A stretch of 64,000 nt of DNA from the NCBI RefSeq assembly GCF_001949145.1, contig NW_019091401.1, positions 593,866-657,865 on the forward strand. Reading direction: 5' to 3'. Position 1 is the stretch's first letter. Every line of letters starts with the position of its first letter. The DNA comes from Acanthaster planci. Its lineage: Eukaryota; Echinodermata; Asteroidea; Valvatida; Acanthasteridae. The translations under genes were made by a program, and so were the position numbers. Shown here piece by piece: positions 23,201-33,800 of the stretch. The notes below the pieces were generated by a model. That model did no database searches. It was not told the origin of the DNA and worked only from the letters and a program-made list of their open reading frames with translations.

Positions 23201-25612
23201 GCGGTGAAAAGATTCAAACGAATTGTGAGTAGTCTTTGAATTACGCTGTTACGTATGGAAATGAAACACTCCGATTCTGTACATGACCAATAGCTACCGC
23301 GCAACACGACATTTCTTCTTCCTGCATAACTGTCCTAATTATTCACGAGAATTCGATACGTTGTTGGTGTATGTGTATGTACTGCAGCATAATTATGCAC
23401 AGGGCCTACACGAAAGACGTGTCTAAGGTGCAGGTGTTTATTTCACTGTAGCCAGTTCAGCGTCTTTGTAGGTAATTTTGTGAATACGAAAAGATGGGTG
23501 TTCAACTTATTTTCTGATAAAAAATTGAGAATGGACTCTAGGTGGCAGCAGACTTATTAAACATATGCGGCGGCTCGTTAAAAGAAAGCCAACCTGAAAG
23601 ATATGCATTGAAATAACATAAGGAAAGTATTAAAATATGCGAAAAATGTTATACTTGGACAAATTTCTTTATCTTGGTTCATGAATTTGTTTTCTTTTGT
23701 TACGCTCATTAAGATAGGTTTGATCTGTAGGCCTACATCTCTGTTTAGTTTGATTCTTGACTCCACCTGCCTAAATGTTGGCCTGCATTTACTACATTTA
23801 CTAACTCACTTTTCACAAAACACAAAATAAGGAGGGCCTGACGTTTCGATTTTAGCAAAAGTTTTCTTCATAAAGATTCTGATATCGATCGAAAAGCCAA
23901 ACCCTCCTTATTTTGTGATTTGTATTTTAGGTCACTCAAGCCAGCAAGCAGTTTGCAGCAGTTTCGTATTACGTTCTAAAGTACTTTTCGATTGATATTT
24001 TGTGACATGTAGCGCTTACCTGACTGGAAACTTATTTGTGGAGTCTTGACGGTTGTGCTCGTGGATTTCGTAATCATTGCTGCGTGGATTGCCTTGGATA
24101 CGACATCTGTTAACAGCCGACATCTGGAGCCCCTAGTAAGTGCTCAGCGGATGGTAACTAAATGCAGCATGATAATAATGTACTTCTATCCAAACAGTTA
24201 CAAACAAGAAATAACCGTCTGTTTAAGAACATATATAATGTTGATGTCGTTGCTTTGAACAGCTTGATACAACCGAGCCCGAGAAGGAAATATTCGACGT
24301 TCCTGTGATAAGGTATTGCAGCAGTGAGAATGCTCAGTACTTTACTATCGCCCTCTACGGCGTGAAGGGAGTGCTGTTGACCTTCGGTATTTTCTTGGCC
24401 TGGGAGACAAGAAACATTGCCGTGTCTCAGCTCAATGACAGTAAGAATGCTTATGTATGTTCTCAACTTTTTAGGTTTGATTATTGTGTGAAAATTTCTC
24501 AAGAGAGCAATTCACAGCACGAACATTTGGAAGTCTTTAACAAGTTTGTGTGATAGGCCTACTGTTGTTTTGATGGTAGGTAAGTACATCGCGGCGTCAG
24601 TGTGTGTGGTTGCCTTGACTGTAACCGTGACTGTCCCAACGATGGCTGTCCTGGGTGATGACGTCAATGTGACGTTTCTTGTTATAGGGCTGGCCATTGT
24701 TATCGTCAACACAGCAGTGCTTTGTTTGAATTTCGTTCCAAAGGTACCTTTTGCCTCAACTTTATAACACTAATTATTTATATGGAAATAACTTAGAGAT
24801 TACATTTGAGTTTTTTAACATACCTGGTTGTACTCGGGTTTGCGATGACAGCGATAGTAAAAACGGATGAGGTTATAGCTGCTCATGATTTTGATGGCTG
24901 CGGTCACAGAAAAATGTATCCAACGATGGTACATGGCTTAAAGAAGTTGGTCACATTTGTTGTCTGGGTCAGCTAACATTTAAAGAAGTTTAAGGTACAA
25001 GTTTTTTTTTTATTTAGGTGTACCTCCTTACATCAGTTGACGAGAAGACGATCAGTTTGAGTATGATGCCCTCCCAGGGGTGTAGTGAGTCCACGACTAC
25101 ACACACCTGCCGGTCACAGGACAAGGAAGATGTCACTGAACTGGAAAGACTTCGAGGAAAACTGAAGCAAGTAAGAGTTCAAGGATATCAAAAGCTATCC
25201 TCGCTTAGTTTTTAAGTTTGCTTTTGACTTTTTTCAAGGTCCTTCTAACACGTTACTACACGTTACTTTTAAGGAGCAATTTGATGGGTTCTTTGTGAGA
25301 ACAAACTTTGCCCATACTTTCACAGAGCTGCTAAAAAGTCTCAAAGTGTTGTAATGCATTTATGTACTAAGGAGTTTTTGCATTATGTAATTGATTAGAA
25401 GAAAATGCATGAAATGTACAGGATTGAATTCGCGATCGAATGATGCTAGTTGTGAGCTGTCTGTTTTATTAATAAACTGTACTCATATTTAAAAAGAAAT
25501 ATTAAGGATTTGTCAAAAGTCATGTTGTATGATTTCTTTTTTTCAGAGGAAAGCAACACTGCTGGTTTTGGCCAAGGATATTCGAGTCATGAGCTGGACC
25601 GAACGAATTTGA
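9621..25612 (+). CDS. GABBR2-like: GABA-B receptor subunit 2-like class C GPCR (copy A)
   Basis: Coding exons: 9621-9941, 14324-14464, 15551-15718, 16141-16248, 17173-17241, 17538-17738, 18285-18518, 19482-19545, 20124-20207, 21359-21509, 22089-22221, 23111-23224, 24013-24135, 24263-24440, 24580-24743, 25018-25170, 25547-25612. They total 2472 nt: 823 residues and TGA. All donors are GT and every phase joins. The protein has a signal peptide, a Venus-flytrap ectodomain (to ~residue 480), seven membrane segments and a short coiled-coil tail, and no cysteine-rich domain, which is diagnostic of GABA-B rather than mGlu/CaS receptors. Motifs IKMSSP, KTYRIHAIF and FLAWETRN with LNDSKYI are those of GABA-B2. 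Expected role: plasma-membrane metabotropic receptor coupling to Gi/o as a dimer; ligand not proven. In-frame starts at 9627 and 9666 are alternatives. The gene is intact. Confidence 0.93.
10160..10351 (+). pseudogene. LINE reverse-transcriptase C-terminus relic
   Basis: This intron 1 stretch reads in one frame as the C-terminal end of a CR1/Jockey-like LINE ORF2. Key words are AIKGAQIWNNLPEQLRNIDS and LETFKSELRKAM, followed by TAG at 10349-10351. An in-frame TAA interrupts it at 10214. These match the usual ending (A..LWN.LP..LR....L..FK..L). It is a dead fragment in the sense orientation of the receptor gene. Confidence 0.7.
11944..12335 (+). pseudogene. degraded LINE reverse-transcriptase fragment
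   Basis: Three pieces in shifting frames recall the region just before the LINE ORF2 C-terminus: FDSHLNMDRHVSHIC near 11950, KADYCNSLP near 12090-12115 (the usual DYCNSLL), and RLHRLPIRQRISLKLL with ALHGLL near 12248-12330. An (AAT)n-like stretch at 12190-12225 splits it. It is a second, older copy than the one at 10160 and lies in intron 1 of copy A. Confidence 0.6.
16850..17082. mobile_element. probable non-autonomous DNA transposon
   Basis: The left end reads GCAGGAGCGGATCCGAGGGG, with GGGTCA following. The right end, read in reverse complement, is GCAGGGGCTTATCGCAGAAT and then a long G-run and TCATG. Such GCAGGGGC-GATCC termini with C/G runs are common on small DNA elements. The repeats are imperfect and no target duplication is clear. 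It lies in intron 4 of copy A. Confidence 0.4.
18789..19302. mobile_element. MITE-like element with CTGGTTTCCATAT ends
   Basis: CTGGTTTCCATAT at 18789-18801 is mirrored by ATATGGAAACCAG at 19290-19302. Inside each end, a CGTAAGA word and an AAGACGCA word recur in inverted order, so the terminal repeats extend imperfectly for some 50 bases. No transposase frame is present. The element sits in intron 7 of copy A. Confidence 0.5.
21359..24743 (+). CDS. GABBR2-like: copy A: seven-transmembrane exons 10-15
   Basis: TM1 lies in exon 10 (AILFSLTSIGAVLALGLLF), TM2 in exon 11 (NLTVVGCLLLYASVF), TM3 in exon 12 (ILIIVGLSCAFGSIF followed by KTYRIHAIF), TM4 in exon 13, TM5 in exon 14 (VLLTFGIFLAWETRN), and TM6 and TM7 in exon 15, which ends LNFVPK. 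The TM3 cysteine (VVKCH) and extracellular-loop-2 cysteine (RYCSS) of the conserved class C disulfide are both present. Introns 13 and 14 are only 127 and 139 bases long. Exon 15 starts with GTAAGT right after its acceptor TAG, so that junction looks like both an acceptor and a donor. Confidence 0.92.
22390..22436. other. poly-C/poly-G tract with single N
   Basis: A C14 run, one N at 22406 and a nearby G8 run form a strong hairpin in intron 11 of copy A. This probably explains the unresolved base. Just downstream (about 22520-22600) one frame reads HYLDLILTKLTP, which recalls a LINE endonuclease, but the match is too short to call. Confidence 0.5.
23815..23923 (-). mobile_element. hairpin with hammerhead-like core, Penelope-like remnant?
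   Basis: Perfect 16-base arms CACAAAATAAGGAGGG (23821-23836) and its reverse complement (23902-23917) enclose 65 bases. On the minus strand the loop contains ATGAAG and, 17 bases later, CGAAACGTC. That is the spacing of the CUGAUGAAG...CGAAAC hammerhead core found in terminal repeats of Penelope-like retroelements. The first box reads CTTTATGAAG, so an active ribozyme is unlikely. It lies in intron 12 of copy A. Confidence 0.35.
25018..25612 (+). CDS. GABBR2-like: copy A: cytoplasmic tail, exons 16-17
   Basis: Exon 16 encodes VYLLTSVDEKTISLSMMPS, a Ser/Thr-rich linker and the start of a coiled coil (DVTELERLRGKLKQ). Exon 17 adds 21 residues (KATLLVLAKDIRVMSW) and the stop TGA at 25610-25612. 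The tail is about 72 residues, much shorter than in vertebrate GABA-B2, but keeps the coiled-coil position used for subunit pairing in that family. The exon 17 part is far less acidic/polar than that of copy B. Confidence 0.8.
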
Positions 25613-27408
25613 ATGTGCCTAGGTGTAAAAAAGCTACTGTTAAAAAAAGCACTTAAAACACTTAGCCTTTATTTCTAGAGGAGGACACCCTTTTCTACTG
25701 TGATGTTATAAATCCACGTCTTGTGTTTTATTGTATACATGTTCTCTTGCGGAAGCTGGGATTTACACGCATATAATTATGAGCGAGAAATAGAATAAAA
25801 GTTGTACTTGTGCAATGGCCATTATTCTTGAGTTAACCATTTTCGATTTTGTTCTCCGTAGTACAGTACCTTACTAGCTGTGCGAGCGCCCGTAGCATAT
25901 TGTAAACGTATTACAGCAATTTTCTGACGGTAATTTACAGCCATTTATTGGACAGTAATTAACTTTAAAAGTAATTTGTTGCGCTAATTTCCATTAATCT
26001 ATGTTATTATGCAGTTTCTGTCTTCATATTCTATATACATTTATTCCATATTCATGATATACAGTGTATGGTGTCGGGCCACATATTTCTAAGTTTAGTG
26101 CATCATTGTTGTAAAGTGGTGTATTATATGCCTATAGGTTTCTCCCTCACTTTAAATAACTAACAATAAGGAACCTTTGATACCGCTAACATACACTTAT
26201 ATTCTTGATGTTTGATTATTTTGATAAATTTACTGTAACTGCTGAGGGTGGGACCTTAACTAAAACTTAAGCACACTGACCACGTATAGGATGCACCACC
26301 TATATGTAATCGTGAAATGAATACTGCATGTAGCTGCAGGTGGAAGAATGGTCAACATCAAACTTGCCCATTTCTCCATTCCTGACTGTTTCCCAACCAT
26401 TATATATGCAAATGGCTCTGCGTGAACCCCCCCCCGACTACCGTCCAAGTTACATTTTGGGTACTGCTTATTAGGGTTATTACAACCATATGGCAACCTT
26501 ATTCAGTGAATAAGCAAAATACGTCACATGGTCTTCAAACGAAACTGTTCCCACATTATGAAATAGATGACATGTGCATGTGTCAAGTATTTACAGGTGT
26601 AGTACATACTAATACAAGTGCATAAAGCTCACCTTGAAGGTTTTTCCCACATTTAATGTTATGCTATAATTTCGATTTGGGGGCATTTGAACACACATGG
26701 ATATGGCTTGTTAGATAATACGGGGTTTTGCTTGTCCGAAAGAAAACTTGGGGAACTATTAGTTTGAAACTTTTTCATTTTTCATGATCTTGGTAGTTTA
26801 AGGTGAGAGTTGCATGCTAAGAGGTACTAGTAAATTATCTACTTTCAGGAATGGGGAAATGTACGTTTTAGTTATGTATTGTAAAAATTTCTCTGGAGGA
26901 TTGCTGATCTATTATAGGACTAGGGCGCCATCTCACGACAGCTCCCCTCCAGTTTTCCTTTTGATGCAGTTTTTCGCAGAGCCTCTTTGGTTTTCTACAC
27001 TTCTGAAGCCGAAAGGGGCTTCTCAGCTCAGAAATATAAATGATGAAAATACTGTGCACAGTTAACACAAATCCTACATATTTTGAAACTTGTCGTTTGT
27101 AACAACACAAGTGAAGCTTATTAGTTAAAAAGCACAACCGAATATGACTTGCTTCAGCCTGAAGTCGTTTCAATAATTACTGATTAAACAATAAAGCGAT
27201 GTGCCGATTACACGGAGGAATGTCACCTGATTCTCCCATATTCCCCTTTCCTGCGGTCAAAAATTAATGCTAACTGTGTTTGCTGTAGGAACAACCGGAA
27301 GCTGTCTGCATTGAGTGCAATGAACCTCTTTGTAGGTGTGTGCGAAAAGAGTTCCATCTAGTTTGAAAGTTCACACATCCATAAACAACTTTTTTTACAG
27401 CCTCGATC
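25613..27408. other. spacer between convergent receptor 3' ends
   Basis: The spacer contains the 3' UTRs of both receptors. For the minus-strand gene, possible poly(A) hexamers are TTTAAT at about 26651 (ATTAAA) and TTTATT at about 26040 (AATAAA); neither is certain. A C-run lies at 26428-26435. No protein-coding exon was recognised. Confidence 0.5.
25794..25799 (+). terminator. poly(A) signal of copy A
   Basis: A canonical AATAAA lies 182 bases after the TGA of the plus-strand receptor. It is the first such hexamer downstream and gives a short 3' UTR. Confidence 0.6.
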
Positions 27409-27878
27409 TCAGTTCGTTGTTGTCCTCTCTCGACACACACGTTGCAGTTCCCTGTACAACCGCTGCAGTTCCTCGTCCCGCTGTTTTAAGCACAAACGTT
27501 GAAAATTATTATAGGACACTGGGCTGTTGCTGTGGCTCTTTCTCTCCATTTATACCAACATTTGCTGACCCTGGCTCAGTTCCCGCCGTGGCCATTGTTT
27601 TGATTTTTTTCAATCCCTGCTTAATCTACTTGGTTACAGAAGACACCTCCTACACGTTAATTTGTGTAAGATTTCTCAATCGAAAGAACAACTTTTGAAT
27701 TCATGTATATTCATATTTTGTTTACCTGTTGACATTTTGAGCGTAATCCATTCAGTTTACTGCTGGTATTCTTACTGGATGAACTGCTTGTATTGGTCGT
27801 AGAGGAACTACCGTATCCCATCGATGACATCATGCTCAAATTGATGTCCTTATCTTGGACGGTGAGCAGAAGATACAC
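27409..27878 (-). CDS. GABBR2-like: copy B: cytoplasmic tail, exons 16-17
   Basis: Exon 16 encodes VYLLLTVQDKDINLSMM, a long Ser/Thr/Asn-rich linker and KLNGLRSKCQQ. Exon 17 (27480-27409) encodes RDEELQRLYRELQRVCRER and TTTN, then TGA at 27411-27409. This is a clear heptad coiled coil with Leu/Val spacing, in the place where GABA-B subunits pair through coiled coils. It shares almost nothing with exon 17 of copy A. Confidence 0.82.
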
Positions 27879-30800
27879 CTATCACGCAGAGATTTGGGGG
27901 AAAAAATACAATTTCCCTTAATTATTTCACTCGACATGGAAACCTGGCATATTTGAGGAGATTCGTGTTATCCTAAGGCGCTCTCAGTTTAAATATTATA
28001 AACCAAACACACTGTGAAAATGCCCCAGATTCTGTGCTTTCATAACACAAAATAGATTGCGTAGATGGAAATGAAAACGTTTCCATAAAAATACTGTTGC
28101 TTGAATGATTTGTCCCCTAATCATTTCAAGATAATTGCTGTTCTTTTCACTGAGCAAAATAATTTTGAACAACATTGTCAAAGGAAAGTACACTTTAAAA
28201 AGACCTAACCATTCTCCGAAAATTTGCGTCGATGTTTTGAATATAGGTAAAAAGGAAAAGTTTTAGTTTCCTTGAAATCTTTAACGTTTACGGATGAATT
28301 TCCAAAAATGTAACTGCACAAATTTCGACAACAAGATTGCAGAAATTATTAATTCACTATAATGGTGTAACAATTGTTTTAAATTTGTATTTCATTAATT
28401 TATTTATACAAGCAAAAGTAAACCCGAAACAACAACACCAACAAGACACCAATACGTAAGAGACACATACATCATGAAGTTACAAAGCTGGGGATAACCC
28501 GAAAAGCTACTTATAACGGGGCATATTTCCATCGAAGTCCTTAAGAACACAAAAGGTCAACTTTTTTCAGTCCTTTCAGACAAATAATATAAAGTTCAAC
28601 TTTCATTTCAAATCAAGATTGCCTAATGCCCTCAAAACAAACACTGACACAAACTAGCAACAAAAATAGGACAGAATGTCCATAAATATCGTCTCCCAAA
28701 AGTGCTGACTAGAAATTTAAGACGTCTCTTAATAAATAAACCTTTTTTTTTTCAAGTACAACCAAAGAAAAGCCAGAATATTTGGTTCGGCTTTTCATTC
28801 AAAAAACAATGGTACACACGAAGCAGTTAAACCTCATATTCGCTTTATTCACATGAATAAGAACTGGAATACCTTGGGAATGAAGTTCAGGCAAAGCACT
28901 GTTGTATTGACGACAATAATTGCCACCCCGAGAACAAGAAACGTCATGTTGACGTCATCCCACAGGACAGTAATTGTAGGGACAGTCAAGACTATGGTCA
29001 AGGCAACGACATACACTGAAGCTGCGATGTATTTACCTACCATCAGAAACAAACATAAAATAGACCTTGAACCGAACCCAACGCAAAGTTTCCATGATGT
29101 CGTACATACTACTTTCTTTTAACAAAAGAAAAGAAATTTCTCTGCCTCTCAGAAAGTGATTTTTTTCATTTAGCATTCTTACTGTCATTGAAATGGGAGA
29201 CTGCAATGTTCCTTGTTTCCCAGGCTAAGAAAATGCCAAAGGTCAGGAGGACTCCTTTCACGACGTAGAGGGCGATAATGAAATAATGCTCGTTCGTGCT
29301 GCTGCAGAAACGAATCTCTGGAACCTGATAGATCTCCTTCTCAGGCTCGGTCATGTTAAGCTATATAAAGATAAAACATTTAACATGAAAGTCAAATAGA
29401 AGTACACCGAAATTTCAAAAAAAATGTTAATGTGTATTTGACGGAAGCCTGTAACTAAAAACTGAGTTATAACATTCGGTATTGAATTATTTGCATTTTA
29501 ATATGACCTTTTCAATCCCTTTTTTTCCGTATCAACTAGCAGTATGAACAGATTATGTCGTCTATTCAATTCCAGTGGGCAGCGTAAAGGCTATATACCA
29601 GGTTGTGTGTCTTGACTTGGGGCAGACGTAATGCATACATCTCAAACTACAATTTTCGTACCCGGGGCTCAAGGGTGTGTCTTTCAACGGTCGTCGTATC
29701 CATGGCAATCCAAGCTACGAATATCGCACAATCAACTAAGACAGCTGAAAACACTCTGACGATAAGCTTCCAGTCTGGTAGATCCTGAAAGAAGTAATTC
29801 GCATTCGGGAGAGAAATTAAGGAAAGAAGTAAACATGACCTATAAACAGTGGCGTAGATGTGCTCAGGTGGCGGGGGGGGTACACTGGTAGCAGCCTCTT
29901 CACTGAACGACCCTAATTGTACTTTGTACCCGCAACTAGACCTCATTACGGCATCGCCCAAACATCATCACTTGACATGCTTTGGGAATTGTAATAAATC
30001 TTTTCAATTAGTTTGAATCACCGACTGAATGCCAATTTTTAATGTCAGTACATGGGGATATAGCATGTGCAAGAGAGTTTGCTGAGAATGACAAGACAAC
30101 GTAGAATAATTATGATAGAGCTGTTCTCCCCGAGCTCATTATGTAAAATACATGGTCATGTAGTTGTTACTGCAGCAATAGCGTAATAAAATCGACTCAT
30201 GGTCGTTTTATGATCTTTCTTCTCATTAAGCTAAACCTGTTTACTTACTATTCGTTTGAATTTCTTGACTGCAAGAGTGAATATAGCGTGTATCCGGTAT
30301 GTCTTCATGAAGATAGAAACGAACACAAATGACAGCCCTAGGGAAATCAGAATCCTCTCAAGCTGAAACCAAAGAATCGGTGAAGAAAATGTAATGACGC
30401 TAGGAAAAAAAAAACCCACTTGGAAATTGGTCAGATTCGTCGTGTTGTACCGGTGATGAGTTCCATATGAGCATGGATCGCTTACAACACTTAAGAGCAC
30501 AAAATGAGACGCGAAAGAAAGCAGACGTTATCAAGAGCAAGTTGGCTGAGACGAAGGAGGGAGGTAATCTAATGTTCAGCTCCCATTAAACAGACAAACT
30601 TGTTTCGGGATCGTTTCTTGATATGTATGTGTAAAATAAAACACTTTTCAACTTTTGGTATGAAGTTTTGAACATTTTACAAAATTATATCTAACATTTC
30701 CCTGCTTAATAACAATGTGCAGTGTGAAAAACTTTAAAATTTTTCTGTAGAGCTGTTTTCATCCACTGTTTTGTTTTTAACAGTAAGTTTATAAGTAAGT

Positions 30801-33800
30801 ATATAATTTGTTTTATGATTTATGTTCAAAAAGCTGTGTCCTCTCCGAGTGATCCCGGTTCACCAAATCCCATGTGTTATCGGGTTATTGGGACGTGATG
30901 CCTGGCTACATGGTGTTTCAGGTTTAATGGCTTCTGGCTGGTGTCCCCCGAACAAAGATATTGACAACTGGTAAAGGCTACCAACGTAGGGCTGGGTAGC
31001 TCAGTTGGTAGAGCACCAGTACGGTATTCCGGAGGTCGCAGGTTCAGATCCCGTTCCGAGAAATTTCTTTCTTCATCTTTTCTAATCATAATTTTAAGAT
31101 ATAGGACTTATACTTACGTGACACTTGGCTATGATAACTGTATCCGACATATGCGTCTTGTCCCAGCCTCTGGCAAAGACAGAGGCGTAGAGAAGCAAAC
31201 AACCAACCACAGTCAGGTTACCCAGGGAAGGACTCGACATCTTGATGGCCCTGCAAGTAGGAGAAAATGATCTCATCAGACCATCTTCCTAAAATGTATA
31301 AATTTTTAAAAATCAGCAGTGTGTTAAATTGTATCATTACTCTTTGATTTCCAAATACTGGATTAAGGGAAAAGGCGATTTAAAGTGAAAATCACTGTGA
31401 ATGTGTACTTAAAAAGTTTAGGCGTGACAAGGATGAGATCAATGACTTTATGAACGAAACGCTAAAAATGTTCTTCTTAATTGAAACTATGTTAATTTAA
31501 TTGATGACTGCACATGTATGCCACGTTCCACAAACATTGGAATGAAACAGACGAGTTCTTTGAGCAAAGTGGCCCCCTCCAGCTGGAAAAAGAAAAAGAT
31601 TGAGTGTACTTCTCACTGAAGTATAGGAATTCAAGACGAGAGCTTCTTAACAGCTTTTAATTTGTCATCAAGGCAGTAATTTCTTATACGCTTTTTGTGT
31701 GTTGCATAAGGGGTGGGCATACAGAGTTGGCAACCAGTATCAAGCGCATTACCTGCCAGTCTGGAAGATGAGGCTTCAAGGCATAAACGCAGATCAATGG
31801 CACCATGCCAGCCCTTCTATAGTTTGTAATTTTTCCCATCAGGACTGTACAAGATAATACCAAGTGCTTGATTTCCTGTTAGTCTGTTAAATGGGGAAAG
31901 TCAGCTCAGTACAACGAATGCCTTCCCCTCTCTGTGACTTCCTCTGACATGCATGGCATTTTACAAAGTCAACAGAAAAGACTAGAACATTATCATCATC
32001 TGACTAAGGCGAGACGAGACATCAGTTCGAATCCTGCTCCTTAGATTTTGATACCTTCCTTTTCCAAGTTCGTCTTAATCCCCATTAAAGATATTTTTAA
32101 GTCTCTTTCCCTCGCGCAGTTTCTTCACAAAGCCGATTTAGCTTTTCCTTTCACACTTCTACCCAGGGGAACAAAACAAGACCCGACAATTTCACATCGA
32201 GTGGCATGATGGGTTTAGATATTGGGGTATGTGGGATCGGTCACCTTTTGTCTCTGTATCTGATGTTGATCACGAGGAAAGTAATTGCTATGGCGGCACC
32301 GACAGAAGCCAGAGAGTATAGGATGGCTCGGATTGTAGATGATATTTCAAAATTCACAATTCTAGTTGTAACACCGTCAACGGGAATGTGATCGCCTGTA
32401 GGTGGGATAGACAAGTTGTACTGTGTTATGTATTGGATATCAAGTCAGGCAATGCTGTTACTAAACCTTAAACCAAGGTATCCATGGAAACAGCTTTAAG
32501 CAAGGGGAACACTGATCACTGATTTTACTCAATACGGGCGATTCACAGTAGTGCGCCTCCAAGAGTTTGCAACGCGTTGGCCAATCACAGTGAGCGAAAT
32601 TTGTTGACCCAATGCGCGTTTGAAAAGGGTCGCCAAATTTCGAGCGTTGTGATTGGCCAACGCGTTGTAAACTCTTGGAGGCGCGGTATTGTGAATCACC
32701 TGTATTTCCAGGTCCACCGACACCGACCTGCCATTTGAGGAATTGGGAGAAAATAAGAGTATAGAATTACAGGAATAATTCAGGATCATAGGAATGAGGG
32801 TAATAGAGGATTTGAATCATATTTAATTGTAATCAAACCTGGACATTTGAACCGCAAAAGTTAATGTGAAATAAAACTCTTTATAATTGAAACAGTTACT
32901 TTTGACTCCCTTATCTGCCTGTCTCCCTCGGCATCCTCAAAAAATAATTTAAGTGGACTTCCTTAAATAGATGGCCTGTCATGACAGTATCATTTTACCT
33001 TTCCACTTGATTGTAGAAACTTCTGAAGTCTCTAGAAATTCTTCCAGTGTTGTACTGTAAATCATGACGGTATTCAACTTGGAGCCTACATAAAGTGAAA
33101 AAGAACTATGCAGACCGCACTAACTATGATAAAGCTGCAGTTTGTCTCTGTAATGTGACTAATTCGTAAGCTAACAACCAGACTGTCCAGTATGATTCCT
33201 AAACACACTTTACAAAATTAACACGCTATATATCTTTTCCCTGAGAGCTCCACAACTCGTGTCGTTGTTTTTATCATAACCATACTGTTATTTGGCCCAT
33301 TTAACAAATCTCCGGCTATATTTGGCCACAAAAATTTTTCCCTTGTGTGCTCTTCTATTTAGGCCCCCACTGGATCCACAGGAAAGTGCACTCGAAAACA
33401 AAGACTGACTTCATCAGTACGCAGACCTATTCCGTACTACTAATAATTTGCACAGGAGATTTCGTTATACGAGGTACGCGGTGGCTTCGAGCCCAGATCG
33501 GCGGTCAGAGGAGTTTTTTATTTAAAGTAATAACTTGAAGAAAATTCTTGGATATTAGAGGACCCCAAATCTTTCAACAAATTGAAAACAACACGTGTGT
33601 TCCCTAAACACTTCTCTGCATTCATAAGCCTTACCTTGAGCCTGCGCTATCTGTACCTTGTCCCAAGTTTGTTGACCGTTCTCTATTAGAACCCGTCCCT
33701 GTCCACAACAAGCAGAAGAAATTAAACTATTTTTGAAAACTTCTGAACTTCAGTATATATATAAAGTGCGTTGGGTAGCATGTTCTCTGCGTGGAATTGG

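Noticed and set aside
30989-31061. Functional tRNA gene
   Set aside because: A- and B-boxes are present but the acceptor stem does not pair, so a SINE head or pseudogene is more likely.
31995-32040. B-box-like GTTCGAATCC as another SINE
   Set aside because: No A-box at the correct distance.
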